From: JBICHM01 sp043101835
Lineage (GTDB): Bacteria; Planctomycetota; Phycisphaerae; Phycisphaerales; UBA1924
Assembly: GCA_043101835.1 (NCBI GenBank)
Contig: JBICHM010000220.1
Span: 1-6,704 of the forward strand
DNA: 6,704 nt
Direction: 5' to 3'
Positions 1 through 5,482 of the stretch are shown here, in pieces. The stretch's first letter is position 1; every line of letters begins with the position of its first letter. The position numbers and the translations under genes were made by a program. Below the pieces are notes generated by a model. The model saw nothing but the letters and a program-made list of their open reading frames with translations. It had not been told where the DNA came from and did no database searches.

Positions 1-730
1 TCAGTTTTACCGAGTAGCCCGCGTTGTTGCCGAACTCGGTCCACAGCGCGAAATCGAGATCACGGAAAGTCAGCCGCGCGCAGTTGAACGGCTGAAACGC
101 GACGCCCGGGCGAAGCCAGGCGTACACATCGCCGACATTCGGCGCCAGCGCCTGCTTCGGCTTGTGCACGAAGAGCGTCCCGGCGCTCCATCGCCACGAG
201 GCCGGCGTCGCGGCGAGCGCGACGTCGTCGGTCGCCTTGCGCAGATGGCCGAAGTTCCTTGCGACCCGCCCAAGCGCCGCGTCTGCGGGCGACACGGTCG
301 TCAGGTTCGTGTCCCAGTTCCAGACAACGCCGACCGGCGGGGACGCAACCGGCGTTGCGTAGATATCCGGCGCGACCTCCGTCCACGCGCCGGGTGGAAC
401 CGGCACGTCGACGCGGATCTCCGCGCGCGATGCGCTCCCCGGCGCCGTTGCGATCGTCACATCCGTCAGGCTGCTGGGCGTGAACCCCCCGGCGCGGTAC
501 GCGCCGGGCAGCAGGTACAGGGTGTCGCCCGATTGCAGTTCGTCGATCGCGTCGGTCAGCGCGTAAGGAAAGAACAGCGTGCCGTCGGCGCCGAAGCTGC
601 CCGGCGCCACCGACGCACTCGCATACAGCACGCGCGCCGCCTCCGCCCCCGCGCCGCAGACCAGCGCAAGGCAGACGCCCAGCGCCGCCGCCATGCGCCG
701 ACACCGCAACCATCGAAGTCCGGCGATCAT
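1..730 (-). CDS. Exported protein resembling right-handed beta-helix (pectin-lyase-fold) proteins, C-terminus cut by window edge
   Basis: Minus-strand reading frame, open from the ATG at 730 to the left edge: 243 codons with no stop. The protein starts with an Arg-rich segment (R6, R9, R11, R12) and a hydrophobic stretch at about residues 14-25, then AGAEAA. This is a plausible Sec signal peptide cleaved after A29 or A31. The mature start (VLYASASVAPGS, then DAIDELQSGDTLYLLPGAYR at about 63-82) has the 'region of space ... GDTLYLLPGxY' pattern common at the start of parallel beta-helix proteins that bind or cut polysaccharides. Residues 83-243 are Trp-rich and end in beta-prone NCARLTFRDLDF, like a first helix turn. 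No catalytic residues can be assigned, so the substrate is unknown. An internal ATG at 694 (M13) is a possible alternative start, but it would remove most of the Arg-rich n-region. It lies 133 bases downstream of the beta-CASP gene on the same strand. Exported status is fairly sure; the fold is inferred from pattern only. Confidence 0.8.
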   Translation of the reverse strand, partial: MIAGLRWLRCRRMAAALGVCLALVCGAGAEAARVLYASASVAPGSFGADGTLFFPYALTDAIDELQSGDTLYLLPGAYRAGGFTPSSLTDVTIATAPGSASRAEIRVDVPVPPGAWTEVAPDIYATPVASPPVGVVWNWDTNLTTVSPADAALGRVARNFGHLRKATDDVALAATPASWRWSAGTLFVHKPKQALAPNVGDVYAWLRPGVAFQPFNCARLTFRDLDFALWTEFGNNAGYSVKL

Positions 731-731
731 C

Positions 732-746
732 CTCGCTCGCTCGCTC
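732..746 (-). repeat. Short GAGC tetranucleotide repeat just before the start codon at 730
   Basis: The minus strand reads GAGCGAGCGAGCGAG followed by G and the ATG, nearly four copies of a 4-base unit. It occupies the place of the ribosome binding site. A GGGAG lies at 748-744, 13 bases from the ATG, and weaker GAG cores are nearer. Which one binds the ribosome cannot be decided by eye. Confidence 0.5.
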
Positions 747-793
747 CCTGTGCGTCCCCACCGCTCCGAAGGGTCCTACGCAGAAGCATGGCG

Positions 794-818
794 CCGGGTT
801 GCCCCCCGGGTCAACCGG
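794..818. other. GC-rich inverted repeat in the 731-863 intergenic gap
   Basis: CCGGGTTG at 794-801 pairs with CAACCGG at 812-818 with one bulged G (7 pairs) around a 10-base C/G-rich loop. It lies between the stop of the beta-CASP gene and the start of the beta-helix-like gene. No T-run follows on either strand, so it is at best a weak terminator or mRNA structure. Confidence 0.3.
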
Positions 819-833
819 ATATCCCCTGAATAT

Positions 834-845
834 GGGCCGAAGCCC
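834..845 (-). terminator. UUCG-tetraloop hairpin after the beta-CASP gene
   Basis: In the minus-strand transcript, 845-834 reads GGGC-UUCG-GCCC. This is a 4-bp GC stem closed by the very stable C(UUCG)G loop, 18 bases past the stop codon at 864-866. Such hairpins are common at bacterial 3' ends. The following sequence is CATATTC rather than a U-run, so it may protect the mRNA end or slow polymerase rather than act as a full intrinsic terminator. Confidence 0.35.
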
Positions 846-863
846 GGCGTCCGAGGCGTGCGG

Positions 864-2264
864 TCACCCCGGTTCGACCGCCTCGCCACGCGCCGGCAGC
901 ACGGTGCGCAGCCCGTGGCGCTCCCCGATCGCCGACGCCAGCGATTCTCGGGCGTGCGGCTCGCCGTGGGTCAGCGCCACCTTCGGCTTCGACGGCGCCA
1001 TGGCGCCGAGCCAGTCGAGCAGCCCCGAACGGTCCGCGTGCGCGCTGAATCCCGCCATCTGGTGCACCTGCGCTCGCACCGCGATCGGCTCCCCGAAGAT
1101 GTGCACCTCGTCCGCCCCCTCGCTCAGCCGGCGCCCCAGCGTCCCCGCGGCCATGAACCCCGGCAGCAGCACCGTCACGTTGCGTCGCCACAGGTGGTGC
1201 TTGAGGTGGTGGATGATCCGCCCCCCGTCGCACATGCCCGACCCGGCGATGATGATGCACGGCTCCCACGATTCGTTCAGCGCCTGCGATTCCGCCGGCG
1301 TCTCCAGCGCACGCAGGCGGCGCATGTCGCGCTGCACCTGCCCGCTCTCGACGAGCCCCTTCGTCTCCTGGTCGTACAGGCGCTGGTGGCTCGCGTACAC
1401 ATCCGTCGCGCGACTCGCCATCGGACTGTCGAGGTACACCGGCACATCCGGCAGCGATCCGTCGCGCACCATCTCCGCGATGTAGTAGAGCATCAACTGC
1501 GTCCGTCCCACCGCGAAGGCCGGGATGAGCACGCGCCCCTTCTCCTTGAGCGCGCCGCCGATCGCCTCCTTGAGCAGGCGCACCGCCTCCTCGCGCGCCG
1601 GGTGATCCCGGTCGCCGTAGGTGGACTCGAGAAAGACCAGGTCCGCGCCCGTCGGCGGATCCGGATCGCGAAGAATCGGCGCGTCCCGCGGACCGATGTC
1701 GCCGCTGAAGACCAGCGTCCAGGTCCGCTCCCCGTCCTCGATGCGCAGCGACACGCTCGTCGAGCCGAGGATGTGCCCGGCCTCGAAGCAGGTCGCCTCG
1801 ATTCCGTCGGCCACCTGCTGCGGCCGCCCGATCGCCAGCGGGCGCCAGCGCGGCGAGAGCGCCTCCACGTCCTCACCCGTGAACAGCGGCTCCACGAAGT
1901 CGCTCTCGCGCCCCGCGCGACGCATCCGCCGGTTCTGCCGATCCGCGTCGCCCTCGTGGATGCGCGCCGAATCGAGGAGCAGCACCTCCGCCAGGTCCAC
2001 CGTGGCCGGCGTCGCGTACACCTTGCCCCGGAATCCCTCACGCACCAGCAGCGGCAGGCGTCCCGAGTGATCAATGTGCGCGTGCGTCAGCACCACGCTC
2101 TCGACCTCGCCCGGGGTGAACCCCGACAGATCGCGGTTCTTCTCGTCCGCCTCCGACCCGCCCTGAAACTGCCCGAAATCCACCAGCACTCGCGTGCGCG
2201 AAGTCTCGACGAGATACGCCGACCCCGTCACTTCCCCCGCGGCGCCGAGCGGTGTGATGCGCAT
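864..2264 (-). CDS. Beta-CASP metallo-beta-lactamase-fold RNase/hydrolase (Ysh1/CPSF73-like, COG1236 type)
   Basis: The product has 466 residues, the usual size for bacterial beta-CASP proteins. The metal site is complete: D29 in LVDFGQFQGG (motif 1), H61-x-H63-x-D65-H66 in THAHIDHSG (motif 2), H164 in GHILGS (motif 3) and D189 in FSGDIG (motif 4). The beta-CASP motifs are E213 in ESTYGD (A), H409 in FSAHAD (B) and H433 in THGE (C). The beta-CASP cap lies between, with YLDSPMA at about 277-283 and AGSGMCDGGR at 340-349. Family members are zinc-dependent RNA endonucleases or 5'-3' exonucleases in the cytoplasm; no signal peptide is seen. The start at 2264 is chosen because GGAG lies six bases upstream and the protein then begins MRITPLGAAGEVTGS, typical of the family. 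An in-frame ATG at 2327 would add 21 Arg-rich residues and start inside the octamer repeats. RNA cleavage as the activity is inferred from the family. Confidence 0.93.
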   Translation of the reverse strand: MRITPLGAAGEVTGSAYLVETSRTRVLVDFGQFQGGSEADEKNRDLSGFTPGEVESVVLTHAHIDHSGRLPLLVREGFRGKVYATPATVDLAEVLLLDSARIHEGDADRQNRRMRRAGRESDFVEPLFTGEDVEALSPRWRPLAIGRPQQVADGIEATCFEAGHILGSTSVSLRIEDGERTWTLVFSGDIGPRDAPILRDPDPPTGADLVFLESTYGDRDHPAREEAVRLLKEAIGGALKEKGRVLIPAFAVGRTQLMLYYIAEMVRDGSLPDVPVYLDSPMASRATDVYASHQRLYDQETKGLVESGQVQRDMRRLRALETPAESQALNESWEPCIIIAGSGMCDGGRIIHHLKHHLWRRNVTVLLPGFMAAGTLGRRLSEGADEVHIFGEPIAVRAQVHQMAGFSAHADRSGLLDWLGAMAPSKPKVALTHGEPHARESLASAIGERHGLRTVLPARGEAVEPG

Positions 2265-2270
2265 GTGATG

Positions 2271-2274
2271 CTCC
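2271..2274 (-). promoter_or_regulatory. Shine-Dalgarno GGAG that fixes the beta-CASP start
   Basis: The minus strand reads GGAG, then six bases, then the ATG at 2264. No comparable site precedes the longer in-frame ATG at 2327, which lies among the octamer repeats. Confidence 0.7.
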
Positions 2275-2312
2275 GAAGGTCGATTTCGTCTGCGCAGGAC
2301 TCGAGTGATCGA

Positions 2313-2352
2313 GAGACGGAGAGACAAAGAGACGGAGAGACGGAGAGACGGA
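2313..2352. repeat. Five tandem octamers GAGACGGA between the LptF/G-like and beta-CASP genes
   Basis: Units on the plus strand are at 2313-2320, 2321-2328, 2329-2336, 2337-2344 and 2345-2352. Four are exactly GAGACGGA and the second is GAGACAAA. A related set in the opposite orientation lies at 2387-2410 (read on the minus strand: GAGACGGA, GAGATCAA, GAGACGAA). The purine-rich strand is unlike the C/G-rich coding DNA on both sides. Eight is not a multiple of three, so it makes an 8-residue pseudo-repeat in every frame and is not protein-coding. Confidence 0.9.
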
Positions 2353-2410
2353 GTGAAGATAGCAGCCGCCGCCCGCCGCCTTGCACTTCGTCTCTTGATC
2401 TCTCCGTCTC
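2329..2410 (-). terminator. Long imperfect hairpin built from the octamer repeats, 10 bases after the LptF/G-like stop
   Basis: Left arm 2329-2358 pairs with right arm 2380-2410: about 28 of 30 positions pair on the plus strand (two are G-T wobbles, which become C-A mismatches in the minus-strand RNA) with one bulged base. The loop is 21 bases at 2359-2379 and made largely of CCG repeats. A second register is possible: 2313-2334 against 2389-2410, 20 of 22 matching. In the transcript of the LptF/G-like gene the hairpin starts 10 bases past the stop codon and is followed by a pyrimidine-rich tract of CUCUCCGU units. It could be a terminator, an attenuator before the beta-CASP gene, a 3'-end stabiliser or an RNase target. 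The pairing is seen; the role is inference. Confidence 0.6.
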
Positions 2411-2420
2411 TTCCGCCGCC

Positions 2421-4088
2421 TCAGTGCCTGCGCAACTGCACGAACGCATATCCCGTGAACGCCGCGAGCAGGCCGACACCCGTCCACAGCACCGCCACGC
2501 CCATCGGGGCGCTGTCCTTCGCCACGCTCGCGCCGCCGGAGATCGAGATCACGCAGAAGAGCGCCGGGAAGAACGACCACAGGTACACCGGCAGCGGCAG
2601 GCTCTGGTGCAGACGCAGCCCCATGATCGCGCCCAGCAGCGTCATGATCAGGCACGCCGCCGGCAGCGCGATCCGCTCGTGCTGCACCCCCACGATCTCC
2701 CGTCGCACGTTCGCGATCCGGCGCTCCAACTGCCCCACGGCGCGCTCGATCGATTCCCGGTCCTGCGCAAGCCCCGTCAGGTCCGGCTCCGCCAGCGCCA
2801 GCCGCGCCGCCTCCAGCGTTTCCAGGCTCGTCAACGCAAAGAGCGCCGGCGCCGGGTCCACATCGGGACGCAGCGCGTCGTAGTCCAGCCGCTCGCGGCT
2901 GGCGCGCTCCGCGTCCGGCGATTCCACGTCCTCCAGCGACAGCGACACCGTCGAGACGCCCCGGCGCTCGTCCACGCGAGGCGTCAGCAGCGCGCGCCGG
3001 GCCAGGTGCCGGCGCACATTCCCGCCCTCGAGCACGCGCGTGTACTCCACCCGCTCGCCCGGCCGCTCGCTGAGCACCTCCAGGCGCCCGTCCTCGTCGC
3101 GCACGCCGCGCGTCGCGAGGCTCGAGGTCTCGCCGCTCACCGGGTTCGTCAGCACGAGACGCCCGCCGCCCGCCGCCGCCGAGCGCAGCGAACGCTCGAG
3201 CGCCCGGCGCGCCAGCAGCGCCGCCAGGTCGCGCCGCGCCCGATCGACGCCCGTCACCGGGTCGGGGTGCGCGTGCAGCTCTCGCAGCCCGCGCATCGTG
3301 TAGAAGTCCGGATCCTCACTGAAGGTGTCTGGCAGCGCGAGCGGGCCGATCTCACTCCGCTGCGTCTGCGCGTACACCTCGCCCGGCTGCCCGCCGACCA
3401 CGCCCACCAGCGTCATCGTCAGCGCCGTCGCCGGCTCGCCTGCGCCCGCGCGCGTGTCGCGATAAAACCGCACATCCGCTTGGCGCGCCGTGAAATCGCT
3501 CTGCACCTGGTCATCCGGACCCAGCTCGACCGCGACGACACCCTCGAGGATGAACCGGTCGGCGAGGTTCGCCGACGGGTCCGGCCCGAGGTCGAAGGTC
3601 CGGTCCGCGCTGACCAGGTACCCCTCCATCTCGACCGACTCGCCCCGCTCCAGCGATGCGAACAGCGAGTGCGCAATGTCCCGCGCCACCGTCGCCTTCA
3701 TCGCGCGGCTGAACCCGGGGATCACCTCGTTGGTCAGCAGCGCCAGCGACCCCGCCAGCACCAGTCCCGTGGCCGCCGCGGGCAGCAGCAGCGCCCGGTA
3801 CGAAATGCCCCCGCTCGACGCGGCAAGGGACTCGTTATCGGCGCCAAAACGGTGGTACGCCAGGGTGGCCGCGAAGGCAGCCGAGAAGGGCAGCGCGAAC
3901 TGCAGCATCGGCAGCGTCGCGTAGGCCATGAACTTCAGGGCGTCCGCGGCGCCGATCCGACCCTCGGCCACCGGGCGCAGGGTGGCCGCGAACGCGATCA
4001 CGATCACCAGCGACGCCGCGCTGAGCGTCAGCAGGCGGACCAGATCGCCGGTGAGCATCCGCCAGAGGATGGATGGGGAGCGCAGCAT
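2421..4088 (-). CDS. LptF/LptG (YjgP/YjgQ) family permease with enlarged periplasmic region
   Basis: The product has 555 residues. Three hydrophobic segments lie at about 17-36, 56-78 and 99-118. A long hydrophilic region at about 125-470 follows, then three more at about 474-490, 499-517 and 528-550. This 3 + large domain + 3 plan is that of LptF and LptG, inner-membrane partners of the LptB ATPase that extract lipopolysaccharide and pass it to LptC and LptA. The segment after the periplasmic part, VQHERIALPAACLIMTLLGA at 468-487, matches the conserved family element before TM4. The usual length is near 360 residues with about 170 between TM3 and TM4; here that region is about twice as long, with a charged helix-prone stretch at 420-470. 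The start at 4088 keeps the amphipathic pre-helix ILWRMLTGDLVRLL. M11 (4058) is an alternative, and neither has a strong ribosome site. Only one family member lies in the window, so F versus G cannot be decided. Confidence 0.88.
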   Translation of the reverse strand: MLRSPSILWRMLTGDLVRLLTLSAASLVIVIAFAATLRPVAEGRIGAADALKFMAYATLPMLQFALPFSAAFAATLAYHRFGADNESLAASSGGISYRALLLPAAATGLVLAGSLALLTNEVIPGFSRAMKATVARDIAHSLFASLERGESVEMEGYLVSADRTFDLGPDPSANLADRFILEGVVAVELGPDDQVQSDFTARQADVRFYRDTRAGAGEPATALTMTLVGVVGGQPGEVYAQTQRSEIGPLALPDTFSEDPDFYTMRGLRELHAHPDPVTGVDRARRDLAALLARRALERSLRSAAAGGGRLVLTNPVSGETSSLATRGVRDEDGRLEVLSERPGERVEYTRVLEGGNVRRHLARRALLTPRVDERRGVSTVSLSLEDVESPDAERASRERLDYDALRPDVDPAPALFALTSLETLEAARLALAEPDLTGLAQDRESIERAVGQLERRIANVRREIVGVQHERIALPAACLIMTLLGAIMGLRLHQSLPLPVYLWSFFPALFCVISISGGASVAKDSAPMGVAVLWTGVGLLAAFTGYAFVQLRRH

Positions 4089-4370
4089 CGCGCCGCATCG
4101 TCCGCGAGGGACCCGCCCCCGGCAAGCGACCGCCCCTGCCAGAGGCCGCCCAGGCCTCCGTCCGTTTTCGGGTTATCGGCCCCCCACAATGTGGGAATGG
4201 GCAAGCTGGTGGGGCGGCACGGGTCCGGGTGGCGCCCGGGAGGGACGCGCCGAGGCTTCCCGCCAAGTGCGCGCCCGCGTTGCTCGATGGATCAGATGGA
4301 GAGAGCTGCGCCGCGAGCGACCGTCCTGTGTGTGGGCGGGGGCGCCCGCGACGCCGAGACGCCTGCCGCC
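4089..4370. promoter_or_regulatory. 282-base divergent intergenic region expected to hold both promoters
   Basis: The gap lies between the divergent starts of the permease gene (4088, minus) and the pseudopilin gene (4371, plus), so both transcripts probably begin in it. A locally less GC-rich patch near 4160-4200 (GTTTTCGGGTTATCGG, then the 13-base palindrome) is the likeliest regulatory part. I could not assign a convincing -35/-10 pair. The plus frame of the pseudopilin stays open across much of the gap with ATGs at 4197, 4287, 4296 and 4371. The upstream translation is rich in Arg, Gly and Pro, looks non-coding, and would give an implausibly long prepilin leader. Confidence 0.4.
4183..4195. 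promoter_or_regulatory. 13-base palindrome CCCACAATGTGGG, possible operator
   Basis: Six-base arms CCCACA and TGTGGG are perfectly complementary around a single central A. The site sits in the divergent intergenic region at its least GC-rich point, where a shared regulator could bind. It is also short enough to arise by chance in GC-rich DNA. Confidence 0.35.
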
Positions 4371-4853
4371 ATGCAGGATCACGCAAGCCATACCGGTCGA
4401 CGCGCCCACTGCGCCGTCTCCGTGCGCCGGCGTACCGCTCGCGCGTTCACGCTTCTCGAGGCGCTGATCGCAAGCGCCGTGCTCTCGCTGATCGTGCTCG
4501 CTGTCGGCGCCGCGGTCACCGCCGGGCAGCAGGCGTCGTTCGATGCTCGCAACGCGGTGCTCGCCGCCATGGCCGGCGACGATCTGCTCGCCGATCTCGC
4601 GGCCGTCGACTACGCCGCCCTCTCCGACTACGACGAGTTCTCGCAGCCGCTCGGCGCCATCGCGACGCTCGGCGGTCGCGCCTACCCGGTCTCCTACGGC
4701 GCCCTCGGGCGCAGCGTGCTGGTGGAAGAGGTCATTCTCGAAGAGCCGGAGACCAGCGCCCGCATCCGAGGCAAGCGCATCGTCGTCAATGTCTTCGACG
4801 CGCAACGCGTCGTCGTCACGGTCGAGACGTTCCGCCCGGAGCCCGCGCCGTGA
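4371..4853 (+). CDS. GspI/PilV-like minor pseudopilin with prepilin N-terminal methylation motif
   Basis: The product has 160 residues if read from ATG 4371. The prepilin signature is RRRTARA|FTLLEALIASAV: basic leader, cleavage after A25, mature F26 at +1 and E30 at +5, then a hydrophobic helix to about residue 50. Ala instead of the usual Gly at -1 is tolerated by some prepilin peptidases. The rest (ARNAVLAAMAGDDLLADLAAVDY, then a beta-rich tail ending VVVTVETFRPEPAP) fits a small pseudopilin globular domain with no further motif. GspI/PilV-type proteins sit at the tip of a short pseudopilus or pilus and act at the inner membrane and periplasm. The assignment to the I position rests on being first in an I-J-K-like order. 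The start is uncertain: ATG 4371 gives a 25-residue leader, GTG 4422 would give a more typical 8-residue basic leader, and neither has a clear ribosome site. The stop overlaps the next gene's start by four bases. Confidence 0.82.
   Translation: MQDHASHTGRRAHCAVSVRRRTARAFTLLEALIASAVLSLIVLAVGAAVTAGQQASFDARNAVLAAMAGDDLLADLAAVDYAALSDYDEFSQPLGAIATLGGRAYPVSYGALGRSVLVEEVILEEPETSARIRGKRIVVNVFDAQRVVVTVETFRPEPAP
4838..4853 (+). promoter_or_regulatory. Ribosome site GGAG and GTGA stop/start overlap linking the first two pseudopilin genes
   Basis: GGAG at 4838-4841 lies eight bases before the GTG at 4850-4852. That GTG overlaps the TGA at 4851-4853 of the upstream gene (GTGA). The arrangement suggests translational coupling and decides for a GTG start of the second gene. 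Confidence 0.65.
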
Positions 4854-5482
4854 GCCGCCGCACCGCCACAACTCGGCGCGCGCTCACGCTGCTCGAACTC
4901 ATGCTCGCGCTGGCGATCACCGGCATGATCGGTGTCGGCATCGCGAGCACCATGACCATGGTCGCCGCCGGCGCACAAGGCGAGCGCGACGGACGCAGCG
5001 CGATCCTGCGCACCCACGCCGTCGGCGTCCGCCTGCACGCGTACCTCGACAACTCGCTGTGCGTGCTGCAGCACGACGCCAACCGCGGCGTCGCACTCTG
5101 GCTCCAGGACACCGGCGGCGAAGGCGCCGTGAACCTCAGCGAGATCCGCATCATCTGGTGGGACGAGGCCAACCGGCGACTCAGCGTCGAGCGCCTCGAT
5201 ATGCCCGAGGAGTGGTCGGTGCTGCTCCGGGCGACGTACAACGTCGCCGTCCCCGCCAGCAGCGATTTCTTCGCCGTCATGCTCGCCCAGCGCGACGCCG
5301 GCGTCACGAAGGAGCAGACGCTCATGGAGAGCGTCGAGTCGTTCAACGCCTCGTTCAACGCCATCGACGTCCAGGACGCCACACGCATGGACCTGGCCCT
5401 CGACGAGGAGGTGGAGGCGATCGGCGTCTTCCAGGCGCTGCTGACCTTCAGCCTCAACGACCACAGGAGGCCCGCGCGATGA
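4850..5482 (+). CDS. GspJ-like minor pseudopilin
   Basis: The product has 210 residues. Its N-terminus, from a GTG start, is SRRTATTRRA|LTLLELMLALAI: an 11-residue basic leader, Ala at -1, Leu at +1 and E16 at the conserved +5 place, followed by a hydrophobic helix to about residue 35. Leu at mature position 1 instead of Phe is less common. The globular part has RLHAYLDNSLCVLQ at about 58-71, SEIRIIWWDEANRRLSVERLDM at about 97-118 and a predicted beta-rich fold. Reporting a residual or output form (IRIIWWDEANRRLSVE) after an initial helix is the layout of GspJ/PulJ proteins, which are larger than the other minor pseudopilins. It overlaps its neighbours by four bases on both sides, so the three genes are almost certainly one operon. 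The GspJ role is inferred from length, N-terminus and order; the general pseudopilin call is firm. Confidence 0.82.
   Translation: MSRRTATTRRALTLLELMLALAITGMIGVGIASTMTMVAAGAQGERDGRSAILRTHAVGVRLHAYLDNSLCVLQHDANRGVALWLQDTGGEGAVNLSEIRIIWWDEANRRLSVERLDMPEEWSVLLRATYNVAVPASSDFFAVMLAQRDAGVTKEQTLMESVESFNASFNAIDVQDATRMDLALDEEVEAIGVFQALLTFSLNDHRRPAR
5465..5482 (+). promoter_or_regulatory. Strong Shine-Dalgarno AGGAGG and ATGA overlap before the GspK/PilX-like gene
   Basis: AGGAGG at 5465-5470 lies eight bases before the ATG at 5479, which overlaps the upstream TGA at 5480-5482. It is the best ribosome site in the window and fixes the start. Confidence 0.85.

Noticed and set aside
60..761. Minus-strand frame of 233 codons over the left-edge gene
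   Set aside because: It is an Arg/Gly-rich shadow of the frame that gives a signal peptide and a coherent beta-helix-like protein.
2265..2327. Longer start (ATG 2327) for the beta-CASP protein
   Set aside because: It would add 21 Arg-rich residues translated from the octamer-repeat zone and has no ribosome site. ATG 2264 has GGAG at good spacing and a family-typical N-terminus.
2313..2410. CRISPR array or transposon end
   Set aside because: The 8-base units have no spacers, so this is not CRISPR. No transposase or target-site duplication was seen at the edges, so an insertion sequence cannot be claimed.
2228..2479. Small minus-strand frame across the octamer repeats (Ser/Leu/Val repeats such as LRLSVSPSLCLSVS)
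   Set aside because: The peptide periodicity simply follows the 8-base DNA repeat, the frame overlaps both flanking genes and it lacks a ribosome site.
4197..4370. N-terminal extension of the first pseudopilin from ATG 4197 or 4287
   Set aside because: It would put 54-83 residues of Arg/Gly/Pro-rich sequence before the prepilin cleavage site, far beyond any normal leader length.
579..4853. Very long plus-strand open frame (1424 codons) across the three minus-strand genes
   Set aside because: It is antisense to well-recognised beta-CASP and LptF/G-like genes. Its translation is dominated by Arg, His, Gln and Pro, the usual mirror of GC-rich codon bias. Only its last 160 codons (from 4371) are a real gene.
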